A DNA stretch of 64,000 nt from positions 12,686,940-12,750,939 of the forward strand of contig NC_080059.1 of the NCBI RefSeq assembly GCF_026212465.1, read 5' to 3'. The notes beneath the pieces are model-generated. The model had not been told where the DNA came from, searched no databases, and saw nothing but the letters and a program-made list of their open reading frames with translations. Position numbers and translations under genes: made by a program. Shown here piece by piece: positions 1-10,666 of the stretch. Origin of the DNA: Amaranthus tricolor (lineage: Eukaryota > Streptophyta > Magnoliopsida > Caryophyllales > Amaranthaceae). The number at the start of each line of letters is the position of its first letter. Within the stretch, counting starts at the first letter, position 1.

Positions 1-1005
1 TTGTTAATTTACATTAGTTTGTATAATTGCATGTATTTAAGTAATCTAGGAAAAAGACAAATACTTCTAAAAAAAAGTTATCAAGATAAATACTTCATGC
101 ACAACACAATCTATTGCAACCTCGATTACAAAAATGAAAGATACTACCAAGACAAAAACTTTATAGAAATATCCAATTGTAGAACATAATCAATTGGGAT
201 AGGAATAGAAGAAAAATAAAAAGGTTTTACCAAATTACATGAAATTACCATAAAAATTATATAAATCGTGATTTTGAAATAGAATTAGTGATAATTACAG
301 ATTTTAAGCCTAGAAAATAGGAAAATTCATTAATGAAGAATAAAGTTTTAAATTTAATGACTTTAATTTTGAATATTCCTCTTCTTGAATCGATAATAAG
401 ATATAGTGTTTAGTGTTTATAATTCTTTTTAAAAATAAAATAAAAATAAAAATTTGTTTCTGGCAGAAATATAAGTAACCTAGGATTCGTAGAAGGATAA
501 TTTTATATATAGTATTTGGTTTTGAATAAACATTACTTCCTCCTAATTCCTTTATTTGTTCCATTTGGTTTTGACACATTTGCCAATATACGTTTTCAAA
601 CTTAAATATTTCTAATTGTGCTTGAGTAAAAATTATAAAAAGTTAATATTAATAAAATTTACAACGAATTAAACAAGATCTCACATGCCTATGTTGTAAC
701 GTATAGATTAAGAACAAATCAAATAATAAAAGTGATTGATAAATAGTGTTTAAAAAATCAAATAAAATAAGTAAAATGAATAGGAGAGACTATTATTGAA
801 TTGAGATACGTAATAATCAATTAGTTTTTATTTTTACCAATTACTAATGTTTTCACAAAATCATATATGTATTTCCTCTATTTTTACTAGTTGCTATAAA
901 TAAAGACATTTTCAAATTGTCAATAACTATAACAACTAATAAAAATAAATATCATATTAATTTTCAAATGTAAATACAAAAAAATTACCATGAACCCTAT
1001 TCCCA
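1..1005. other. AT-rich intergenic DNA upstream of the RING gene
   Basis: No coding segment with recognisable homology is seen; the short ORFs here are of random character. The stretch around 620-720 resembles the AT-rich internal sequence of Stowaway-like MITEs that recur in the window (compare 23450-23640 and 47657-47914), in reverse orientation. A TATAAATAAA string at about 895-904, roughly 100 bp upstream of the pyrimidine-rich leader of the next gene, could be its TATA box, but this is only positional inference. Confidence 0.5.
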
Positions 1006-1214
1006 TTGGTCATTCCCTACATTCACCTCTTTAATCAAGTTTCTTCCTTTGTATTTCTACTTCTCTTTCATCTCATCTTCCAACCCTTCAACCTCTCTTC
1101 TGTTGTCTTTCCTCTTCTCCTTTTTTCAGAGAAGAAATCAGAAGAGAGAGAAAGGAGGTTTCTGTGTATTTCTGTTATTTTTCTGGGTTTCTAGAAGCAG
1201 ATCCATCTAAGAAG
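1006..1214 (+). other. Putative 5' UTR exon of the RING-H2 gene
   Basis: A pyrimidine-rich CT stretch at about 1040-1130 is followed by a purine run and a good donor site, AAG|GTATGC, with GT at 1215-1216. It precedes a roughly 2.4 kb intron that ends at the acceptor TTTCAG at 3639-3644, immediately 5' of the coding exon. A leader intron of this kind is common for plant MBR/HIP1-type RING genes. The 5' end is not defined by the sequence; the start given is arbitrary. Confidence 0.45.
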
Positions 1215-2453
1215 GTATGCTCTTTTGATTTTTTTTTTTGGATTTCTTTTTTAGATGATTAGTTTTTCTTTTTGTCCTTAAATTGATTCTTATACTTCTG
1301 GGTTAACTTCGTAACCTTGAATCTTGTACTTTCCAACTTGCTGTCATGAACTGGGACAAGTTTTGTCATTTGGTTTGCAATTTTCTTTTAATTTTCAGGG
1401 TTTCACTTTTTTTTTTTAATTTTTTTTTTCTGGGATGGTTTGAGCTTATAGATATGATTTTGGATTCTGTTGCTTACTTGAATTTGGCTATTTGGGACTC
1501 AGATTAACATGATATAAATTTTTACTTATCAGAAAGTCTTGGTCTTTTTGAATTATATTATTTGTGTTTCTGGACCGATTTATTTTAGTGATAAATGCTC
1601 TGTAAAGGAAAAAAAAAATAATGAATTTGAGCATCTTGAACTGGCATTTTAGGGTCTCAAGTTTGTGTTTGATTACAAAATTTTGAGCATCTTATGCAAT
1701 TGCTTTACTAATGGACTATTAGCTTGCTTAAAAGGTTTTCTTATATTGCACGCTTCTCTATATATTTTTGTAAGTTTTAAACTCATGAGGTTCACTAATG
1801 TTGTATGATTGTGGTGTATATACAAATGATAAGATGTGTATTCTTTATGGATGAAGGGTTCCTTTAGTATGGCTGATTGCGGGTAGAATTGGGAAATCGG
1901 TTGTTTGGACGGGTCTCGGTTCGAATCAGTTTTGATCGGGTTGTTTTTGGATCGGATCGCTCTCGGTTTAGGTTGTTTTTGGGTTCGTTCATTTCGGGTC
2001 CTAGGTCGGTTTGATTGACCCAACAGGTTATGACTTAAATTTTGTAGACATGTTTTTCATAATTTTATTTCTTTCAAAATTTCAGCATAGATTACTTCGA
2101 TCAAATAACTGAGATAAGTGTCCATTAAGGGTTCATATTGTGTCTCTTAAAAATCGTTAAGATGGGCGTATTCACAAGCTTAAGGTTGCAAAATGTGCTC
2201 AAGTAGGCAAATGTCTCCAGTTATTGCAACTTGCATGAGAACTCCTTAGGTCCAAACTAAGACTTAAAATGTTCCTTTTAGTGCCAAGATTAATATGGAA
2301 GTGATTTGGTTAAATTCAGTTGAAGAATGAAAAGATATGACAAGTAGTAGAGGGGTTGTGAGACTGAATTCTTAAAAGTGCTATTTACTAGACAAACAAA
2401 CATCTCACATTGGACAAGATACACCAACTCTAAGCAACAACTCTCTGCATAAT

Positions 2454-3047
2454 GTCATCCCTTTCTCAACCATTTAAGCCACATGCTTCACTAGGCTAGC
2501 TGGTAGGCCACGTTAACAGGTCATGCCAATAAATCTGACATGTGGTTCTAGTTGGTGGACCTTATTGTTAGGCTTGATTACTATGCCTTTTGATGGGCTT
2601 AATTTATTGGGCTCGCAGTTGGTTGGTTGGGTTTGGAAGGTAAAGTTAGCAACCAACAAAGAATGTTGGTCATTTTGCCATTTTTCTTAGTCCAAGTATA
2701 TGATTATTGTATTTTTTAAATAATGGTCTCTAACCCAACGGGTCAGATTTGTCATCCCTTTCTCAACCATTTAAGCCACATGCTTCACTAGGCTAGCTGG
2801 TAGGCCACGTTAACAGGTCATGCCAATAAATCTAACATGTGGTTCTAGTTGGTGGACCTTATTGTTAGGCTTGATTACTATGCCTTTTGATGGGCTTAAT
2901 TTATTGGGCTCGCAGTTGGTTGGTTGGGTTTGGAAGGTAAAGTTAGCAACCAACAAAGAATGTTGGTCATTTTGCCATTTTTCTTAGTCCAAGTATATGA
3001 TTATTGTATTTTTTAAATAATGGTCTCTAACCCAACGGGTCAGATTT
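2454..3047. repeat. 297-bp direct tandem duplication in the leader intron
   Basis: Two head-to-tail copies, 2454-2750 and 2751-3047, each starting GTCATCCCTTTCTC and ending GGGTCAGATTT. By eye they differ at one base (G at 2537, A at 2834). The unit resembles no coding sequence. The near-identity means the duplication is recent or gene-converted, or is an assembly artefact. Confidence 0.9.
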
Positions 3048-3728
3048 TTCCCAAGTTGTCCAGGTTACATCAAGTTTCGGGTTCCAAGTTAAAACCCATA
3101 TTTTTCTGTCGATTTTCGGATCAATTTTCGGGTTGGATAAAAATATCCCAGGTCCAATTGTGGGATTCGCAAGTTGCTCAATATGACCTTAATTAGCCAT
3201 AATTTGCTATTTTTTGATTCATGGTGCGTGAGCAGATTACTAGTATGAACTTACATATGGTCGTTGATGAACTTTTGAGGTTAACTAATTATTAGATGTC
3301 CAGGACTAACAAAGGATATCGGCTTCTTCGTCTAATGTGTGATGATATATAGTTTTTCAATGTTTTCTTATATAGTATGTCAATACAAGGTCATGTTAAG
3401 CTTGTTCCATTCAACTTGCGAAGTTATAATCCACCAAATATTTGAGAGCAAGGTTTCAATTTGTAGTCTTTGCATTTCTCTTTGTCCAATGAATGTATCC
3501 TTCTGTTTTTGTATTTGCTTGGAACTTCGGATATTCATTTAATTTGCTTCTGATGTATGTTACTGATTTCTTGGACTGTGTTATGATTTCTTTTCAATGT
3601 ATTAATCTTAACCAACGTTTTATTTTTTTTGTTTGTGATTTCAGTTTGAGAAGATCTGCTACAGCCAACACTATCTTTTTTAATTGTACCATTAGATTGT
3701 TGTCTACAGGAAAAAACACACAGGCTTG

Positions 3729-6700
3729 ATGCAGGGGCAGAGGAGTGCCATAGGTTCCCTACCTGATTCAATAAACTTTGATTATGGGTCCCCGTCAAGC
3801 AATGTGGGTATGGATCAGCAAATTTGCTGGAATAATATCCGGAATCCCCCTGAAAATAGGGTGTCTGATCTTAGGATTTCAGCTACCAATTCTGATAACA
3901 TGGGTGGTGTTAGTCAAGAAGGGACAGGCCTGAGTAGATGGACTATTGGTGAACAAAGTTCTAGTATTAACCAGAACGTGGTTAGCTGTGATGATCAATT
4001 AACTCAAAGTGGATGGTCCACTTCAATGAATGGATCTGTGGGTATTGCGTTGAGGTTAGAAGAGCAGAGATATGATCCTGCAAATTTTGTCTCACAAAAC
4101 GGTGTCAATTTGAACATTAGCAGCAACCAGGTTGTTATTGGGCCCTCGTTTGTGCAAAGCTCCGACCCAAATTCTGGTTCTCAAAGGCAGGATTTTAGTG
4201 ATAGAAATTTTCTTAGAGTTGGTGATGTTATGGACTGTCCTAATTCCTCAAAATCTAATGGCTCTAGGGGCAAATTTCTTCCTTCTACTAGTAGTTCTGA
4301 TCCCTTTGCTTCGTCTGGAAGTGGTGGTTTACTTGTTGAAGAGGATGAATGCAGGCGTGGTTGCTTGATGGATGGCCGTCGTCTTTCGTGTAAGAGAAAA
4401 ACCCTTGAAGGAAATGCTGGACAGTCTTCTAGTAGTGGAAATTGCTTTTCCCAGGCAGAGAGCAGCTCGTGGCATGCAGTTCCTCCTCGATATGATGCTA
4501 GTGGAAGTGTTAATGCACCTTTACCATCAGTAGGCTCTCCTAACATTAGTGCAACAGAACAAGTCAATTCAAGACTCGGACTTGGGATGGGTGGAGGAGT
4601 TCCGGCTGACATTTTCCGTCCTGTAAGTTTGCCTGCAGGCTCAGAAATCTCTCAGAGGAGTTATCGTTTGAGGATGAATCCTTCAATACAGCAAGATTCT
4701 TTGCCAAATAATTCGTTTTCATTAGCACCTAATAGTGGTGATCGGCGACCTGATATTCCATCAGCCCATCAACCATTAGGAATTTTGCCTTTGAATCCCC
4801 CTATTGACTTGATGTCTCCAATCCTACCGGAAAGTTCAATCCCACAAAGTCAATCTGTTATGTTGCGTGTATCTGCTCTTCAGCGGAATTCACAAGTTCA
4901 GAGGTGGAACGGATCTCCTAATTTAAGGCCTGGAAGTTCATCCAGTCCTGTCATTCCTGGCGATAGGGATGCTATGTTGCCTGAAGATTTGAACTCTAGA
5001 AACATTCCAAGGAATATTGCTGAACATCCAATGTTTGTCCCTCCTGCAGAGACAAGAAATTCTGCTCAAAGTCCAACAAATTGGAATGTGAGGAGTGGAA
5101 ATGTTGGTATCTCTAGAAACATTCCATCAAGTTCTCGCACTGGGTCAGTTTCAGCTTCAGCTTCACACACTGCACTTGGACCTAGTTGGGCCCCTCACCG
5201 TCATTCTCCAGCACAGTATTCCCGTCGGTTGTCGGAATATGTTCGTAGATCATTGTTATCTACGATAGGGCCTGAAATGGCTGGCCACAGCAGTAGTAAT
5301 AACCAACTTCGTTCAGGTCCAGGTAACTCACCTGACGGAATACTTCCATCTATGGGTGCGAACCAGGGACATAATCAGTCACATTCTAGGTCAGCATTGT
5401 GGACCGAGAGGCAAGGTGATGGTGCTCTTGGCACTCCCAATTCTTTGCGAGCATTAGCAGCTGCTGGTGAAGGAAGAAGCCGCCTTGTATCTGAGGTACA
5501 TTTGTTTATTGTCTCTATAGATTCACTATTATCATTTGATGATCTTTTTGCCTTTGCTTTTAGGATATAAACTCTGCTTTGAATCCGTCTTGTATGGGTG
5601 TTCATTTGGGTGCCTAATAACCAGATGTTGCACTAAAGTGTTTCTTTTGATTGCTTTATTTTCACCTTAACTCTGTTAAGCAAAGCATTGTATTTTCCTG
5701 GCATTACTGAAGTAGTAAGCTGATTTATTGTTCTACAATTATAGTTTTAACACAAGGAACCTGTTTTAATGATAACAATGAGAATCCAGTTTAACTTTAT
5801 TCCTCTTGTGATATCTGGATAACGCTGAGTCGCTGACGTTGGTTGTTTGTTTGTGCAACAGCTTCGCAATGTCTTGGATATGATGCGTAGAGGTGAAGGA
5901 TTACGTTTTGAGGTTAGCTTCCATACAATTTTGATTTTATGAATAGCTTTCAATTGTCTTCTTTGAAATTCATGTATATGGTTGGAGGATGTTATTTGTG
6001 TTGGATCTTGTCCTTAGACTTGGACAACCAAATTTCCAATAACTGCCATCAGAATCTAACGAGGATCACAAATTCTGAAAACTTAAATCGTTAGTGTTGA
6101 ACATTGAACGGTTCTTCTTTGAACCGGGTAAGACAATCTGGTTCAAGGTCAGTAGTACAAGAAAGAAACCGGCTCAATATCGGAGTACGAGCAGGTTCAA
6201 AACTGACTGTCCTGTTCCGGTGGCTTTTCATAAAAAGGGTCTAAACCCATAAACATTAACGGGACAAAATCCAAATTCAAAACAAAAACATATCTACAAC
6301 TTGGGCTAAGAATTCAAATCATAAATTGAGAATTCAAAAACAAAACTGGAAAAGTTTAAATCGAAATGTTGGATCATACTAGCATACCGTTTTTCACTAT
6401 ACTAGTTTATTCCTTTTCTATCTTCCCTTTAGTCAAAGCGGTTACTTGTTGCCCTCAATATTGAGGGAATGAAGGTGAGAATAGAGAGAAGAAGACAAAG
6501 TCAAAGTCATCAATAAGAGAAAAGAATGAAAGTGAGGATTGAGAGCAATGACCTAAGGATTAAGGTACACTTGTGAGAACATAGTGGATTTTCTGAGGCC
6601 TAGAGTAACATGCGGAAGGGGGAAAGATAGAAAGGAAGGAGAGTTTGTGTCGAAGGATGGTTAAAAAGCCATAGTTGGAGTAGGGTTGTGGGTTTTGTGT

Positions 6701-8527
6701 ATTTGGAGAAAGAGCAACAACAACATCAGAGTCTTAATCCTAAAAGATTGGAGTCGACTACATAAACTAAGATATTAGTTCTAATGGTCATTTGTATGAA
6801 TTCTTCTCCATTCATTTTGATTTTCTTTCTTCTTTATTTATAGGTTTAGATCCTTTATATCCTTTTCACTTTTTTTCTCCAAGTATTTTCGGTCTTTTTC
6901 GCCCTCTTTTTAAGTCTTTCTATCTTCTTTAGCGGTTCGCTACTCCGTCTTTACACGTGCCAAAACTATCTTAAACGGTCCTCTTTCATCTTTTTCTTAA
7001 TAATATTTGCAACTCCGAACCCCTTTTTTTAAATATTTTTGTTTTGAAATTTATCCTTCAAGGTATATACACTCATTGATCAAAACATTTGCCGCTACTC
7101 TTATCTTCCTACTTTGATATTTCTAAAAGCCCCAAAATCTAATCCATATAGTAGAATTGGTGACCTTCGATAATATGGTTTTAGTGTAATAAATATGATA
7201 TCAAATGAAAAGAGAGATTGAACTGTACAAATGAGATTAAACGCTATGTTTGAATAATAGTTTTGGAAGGGAAGGAAAGGGAAGGAGATTGATGTGTTTT
7301 CCTTTCAAATCTATTGTGAATGAGGGAGAGTGGGAGGGGAAGGGGAAGGGAGGGAAGATTGGTGTGTTTTCTTTCCAAATCTTTCATATGTTGGAAGGAT
7401 TTGTTTTGTTAAAATTATGAATGAGTTCCTCCTTCTAATTCCCTTCCCATTCCCTCACTTCCCCTATTGTCATCTAATGAGGGAAATTGCAATTTCTCTA
7501 TTTCCTTCCCCTTTCTTTCCTTACATTTTCTCATTTCCAAACATAGTGTAAAAGAAAGTGATGTAATCCATTTCTTAATAAGATAATGAGCAAACAGAGT
7601 GGAACAAAAAAGAATAAAAAATGAGGCAAATTGAGAGCCGAGGAGGGAGTAGAGTAATTGAATTCAAATTTGACAAAATTGTTGTCTTCTATTTTTTGAC
7701 TTTTGACTTTTGGTTGCCTACTGTATTTTTTAGTGTTTTCTGTTTATTCACATTCAGATTGTGAAGAGATTAAGTTCTTATTAGTAGTATGTCATCATGT
7801 GTTATGGTGTTGGCGTACTGCATGCATTGTGAGTATACATCTAAGCTTGTTATAGATTATGATTTACGATTGCATAAAATCTAGTGAAAACAGTCCTAGG
7901 CGCTTTGTGTGTTGGTTTAAACTTGCTCTCTTTGTGCAGGATGTAATGCTCCTTGATCATTCAGTCTTATTTGGAATGGCCGATATTCATGATCAACATA
8001 GGGACATGCGGCTTGATGTTGATAACATGTCTTATGAGGTACACAAAATCATATACTGCTAAAATATTTTTAGTCAGGGTTAGGGTCTGGGTCAGAGTCA
8101 GATCACGGGTCTCTTGGGCATAGTAATACTAACAGCTTATGACAATTAATTACAGGAGCTGTTGGCTTTGGAAGAGCGAATTGGTAACGTCTGCACCGGA
8201 CTAAGCGTGGAGAAAATATTGAGCAGTATGAAGCAGTGCAAGTACATACATACTATGAGTGACGATCATATTGAGTCGGAGCCTTGCTGTATATGTCAGG
8301 TGATTAAGTAGCTTTCTGCTCATAACTTCGCTGTTTGACGTTCGGGTTTGTTTCACTTGAAAGTGACGGTTTTACCATTTTGTTGGGCATAACAGGAAGA
8401 GTATACCGACGGAGAGGACATCGGAACACTGGATTGTGGACATGATTTCCACAGAGAGTGTATCAAACAGTGGTTGACACACAAGAATTTGTGCCCCATT
8501 TGTAAAACAACAGGCTTAGCTACATAA
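3729..8527 (+). CDS. RING-H2 E3 ubiquitin-protein ligase, MBR1/MBR2/HIP1-like
   Basis: Assembled from five coding exons: 3729-5495, 5862-5912, 7940-8038, 8156-8299 and 8396-8527. All introns are GT-AG and all junctions are phase 0, giving 730 aa. The start is the ATG at 3729 (protein begins MQGQRS), 85 nt after the acceptor at 3644. The first ~590 residues are Ser/Asn/Pro-rich and probably disordered, as in MBR1/MBR2 and HIP1 relatives. The C terminus carries a complete C3H2C3 RING-H2: Cys683, Cys686, Cys701, His703, His706, Cys709, Cys720 and Cys723. The helical stretch before it (from about 590, LRNVLDMMRRGEG) is typical of this group. Expected role: E2-dependent ubiquitin ligase in nucleus or cytosol; MBR1/2 of Arabidopsis target the Mediator subunit MED25. 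Family identity is firm; the substrate is inferred only from relatives. Intron 3 (2.0 kb) and the leader intron carry repeats, but no exon is broken. Confidence 0.9.
6715..7190 (-). mobile_element. 3' fragment of an RTE-clade LINE in RING gene intron 3
   Basis: Starts with CAACAACAACA, the reverse complement of the (TTG)n tail usual for plant RTE LINEs. It continues with CTTAATCCTAAAAGATTGGA, which matches the 3' end of the longer LINE at 27005-29140 (CTTAATCCCAAAAGATTG). Only the non-coding or terminal coding 3' end is present, as expected after 5' truncation during target-primed reverse transcription. Confidence 0.6.
7241..7551. mobile_element. Candidate MITE in RING gene intron 3
   Basis: Bounded by ACGCTATGTTTG and, inverted, CAAACATAGTGT, with a G/A-rich left half (GGGAAGGAAAGGGAAGG) mirrored by a C/T-rich right half (CCTTCCCCTTTCTTTCC). 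The whole ~310 bp is therefore an imperfect palindrome. No clear target-site duplication was found, so the family is not assigned. Confidence 0.5.
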
Positions 8528-8742
8528 GTTAAGAAAAGGCGACATTTAAAGTGTATTTAAATTTGAAGTAACTGTTTCCAAAGGGAACACAAGAGTGGAA
8601 AAAAGGGTTGTGTTTCATCTCAGTTCAGAAAGAAATGGTTGGGTGTATTAAAATGTATGTTACTTTTAATACTTTGGTAGCATGAATCTTTTGATCGGCT
8701 ATAGAATTTCCATCATATATTATTACAATTTTTTTGAAATTA

Positions 8743-8743
<1 letters not shown>

Positions 8744-8788
<45 letters not shown>
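8744..8788. repeat. (ATT)n microsatellite downstream of the RING gene
   Basis: About 15 uninterrupted ATT units lie roughly 215 bp after the stop codon, probably just past the 3' UTR. There is no other content. Confidence 0.95.
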
Positions 8789-8903
8789 GGTAATGTCATA
8801 CGCTCTTTGTTCATATTTGATGTTTTCATATAAATTATTTACGTAGATTATGAATAGTAAAATCTTTTAGTTGAGAATAATAAAATAGTCAATAAAAATA
8901 TTA

Positions 8904-8912
8904 TTTTATTAA
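8904..8912. repeat. 9-bp target-site duplication of MULE-I, left
   Basis: TTTTATTAA, identical to 15392-15400 on the other side of the element. Confidence 0.92.
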
Positions 8913-9118
8913 GAGAAAATTCTATGAAACTACCTATTCTATACCTGAATTTGCAAAAAACTACCTTATCTAATTTTTTTTGCAAAAAACTACCATATGT
9001 AATACTTTTGTTTGCAAAAGAGTACCTTTTAACGGATTCGAGTGTTTGACCGTCAATACTAACGTTTGACTTTCACGTGTGACGCACGTGCCCCTTTTAT
9101 AAGCAAACCTTCCTTCAT
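8913..9118 (+). repeat. MULE-I left terminal inverted repeat
   Basis: Inverted match to about 15187-15391 with few differences. It contains three copies of a GCAAAAAACTACC / GCAAAAGAGTACC module. The inner edge has two ACGTG core motifs (TTTCACGTGTGACGCACGTG), the G-box/ABRE core bound by plant bZIP and bHLH factors, about 200 bp upstream of the GRF start codon. It probably acts as both transposase binding region and promoter. Confidence 0.85.
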
Positions 9119-9282
9119 TTCAGAAATTCCAAGCCATTTTCTCCCTGTGCTGCTTCGAAAAAAGCCCTAATTTTTCCCCTTCCTCTTCGAAATCCCCTAA
9201 ATTACTCCCCTTCTTCTTCAAAAAACCCTAAATTATTCCCCTTTTCCTTCGAAAAACCTTAACTTTTTGCTAGTAATTAGTA

Positions 9283-9702
9283 ATGTCATCTTCTTCTTCA
9301 ACCCAAAACTCGATACCTGAAAAATGTGGGTGTGGAGTTCCCTTTGCAAGGAGGGTTTCATGGACCAAGGAAAATCCAGGAAGAAGGTTTAAGAGTTGCG
9401 TTTTTTATGATCCTGATACAAATTGGAGGGGATGCAAAAAGTTTAAATGGGTTGATCAACCTGAAATGGCTGTTTGGCAAAGAGAAGTCACGAACAAGCT
9501 TGTGGAGGAGAAGCGACAATTGGCAACCGAAATCAAGATCTTGACATCAAGGGTTTGTTGCTTGGAACATGAAAAGGAACAAGCAATTTCAGAAATAAAA
9601 AGGATTAAGAAGAAATGGATGAATCAGTTTACAAGCTTTGCATTAGGGTTTTTCGTTTGTTTTTTGTTAGTGTTTGTTGTATTAATCAAGGCTAGTATTT
9701 GA
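9283..9702 (+). CDS. GRF zinc-finger, coiled-coil, membrane-anchored protein carried by MULE-I
   Basis: Uninterrupted 139-aa ORF. Residues 15-58 form a GRF-type zinc finger: Cys15 and Cys17, the GRRF motif at 33-36, Cys39, Cys51 and the terminal FKWVD at 54-58. Residues ~60-108 are charged and heptad-like (probable coiled coil), and ~114-137 are hydrophobic (probable C-terminal transmembrane anchor). GRF fingers bind single-stranded nucleic acid in topoisomerase III and APE2. Short plant proteins with this finger plus coiled coil and anchor are frequent and of unknown function. Here the gene lies wholly inside a MULE, starts about 165 bp inside the left inverted repeat and is convergent to the transposase. 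A broken homologue holds the same place in MULE-II (16401-16733). A MULE accessory function is inferred, not shown. Confidence 0.85.
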   Translation: MSSSSSTQNSIPEKCGCGVPFARRVSWTKENPGRRFKSCVFYDPDTNWRGCKKFKWVDQPEMAVWQREVTNKLVEEKRQLATEIKILTSRVCCLEHEKEQAISEIKRIKKKWMNQFTSFALGFFVCFLLVFVVLIKASI

Positions 9703-10666
9703 AGTTTAGGACCTATTTAAGAATAATTGTAACAGTGATTTGGGTATTGTAAATTAATCATGATCATTGAATGAATTAAGCTTTTATTTTTTCAATTTAA
9801 TTTCGTTTGCAGGAACTGTAAATACACTTTTGTTTATGTAATGTGGGTTGTGTTTGCTGTTTGCTGTTTGCTGTGTTTGTTTGTTTGATGTGTGTTTGTT
9901 GTTTGCTGTGTTTGATAAGGCTAGTAATTGTTTGTTTGATGTTTGGTGTGTGTTTTTTATGTGGTTGCTGTTTGCTGTGTGGTGCTGTGGTTGCTGTGTT
10001 TTTTCGATCATTCAGCAAAGTACATTCAACACAGCTTGTTTACATTACATACTCAACACAATCAGACCTCCTTAAACAAATTGATCCTAAACATTGATCT
10101 GAACATACAACACAGCACAGCACATACCATTTATCTGAACAGCTATTTATGAATCAACTATTATACTTGATCAGAACATACAGCACAACACAGCACATAC
10201 AGCATGTTGCTTTGACACAGCTATTATACTTGATCAGAACACATATCACTTTGATGCACAGCTATTAAATGATTCAACTTTGATGAATCAACTCATTCTT
10301 ACTGATTCAAACAGCACATACAGCATATAAAAGGCCTACAGCTATTAAATTACAAGATAAATACATTCATTAGCCTTTTGAATCAACTCATTCTTACTGA
10401 ATCAACTTTGAACTGAACATTTAGTAGCCATTTGAACTACTTCTTAAAACACAGTGACATCATTGAGTACACTTTCAGCACATTAAATTCAATGAAACAT
10501 TGATCTGAACATTGATACAGCATAATATATGTCTTACATGCTTGTTCAAAACAGTACACAATAAATGTCTTACATGATCTTCAAAACAGTACACAATATA
10601 TCTCTTACATTAATTCAGCACATTAAATTCAATGAAACAAATTACATTCTCAATTCGAATACAGCT
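9703..10666. other. Non-coding centre of MULE-I between convergent genes
   Basis: Contains low-complexity GTTTGCTGTTTGCTG repeats (9845-10005) and scattered ACAGCACA / TGATCTGAACAT motifs up to about 10620. The ORFs here are artefacts of these repeats. It presumably supplies the 3' UTRs and terminators of the GRF and transposase genes, which point at each other. Confidence 0.7.

Noticed and set aside
2454..3047. Direct repeat considered as an LTR pair or CRISPR-like array
   Set aside because: The copies abut with no spacer, lack TG...CA ends and number only two; a simple tandem duplication fits.
4181..4612. 143-codon minus-strand ORF
   Set aside because: Antisense shadow of the RING gene's large exon, whose plus frame matches a known family and splices in phase.
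9784..10152. Several overlapping ORFs rich in Cys/Leu/Val or Asn/Lys/Thr
   Set aside because: Artefacts of the GTTTGCTG low-complexity repeat in the MULE-I centre; no conserved counterpart in MULE-II.
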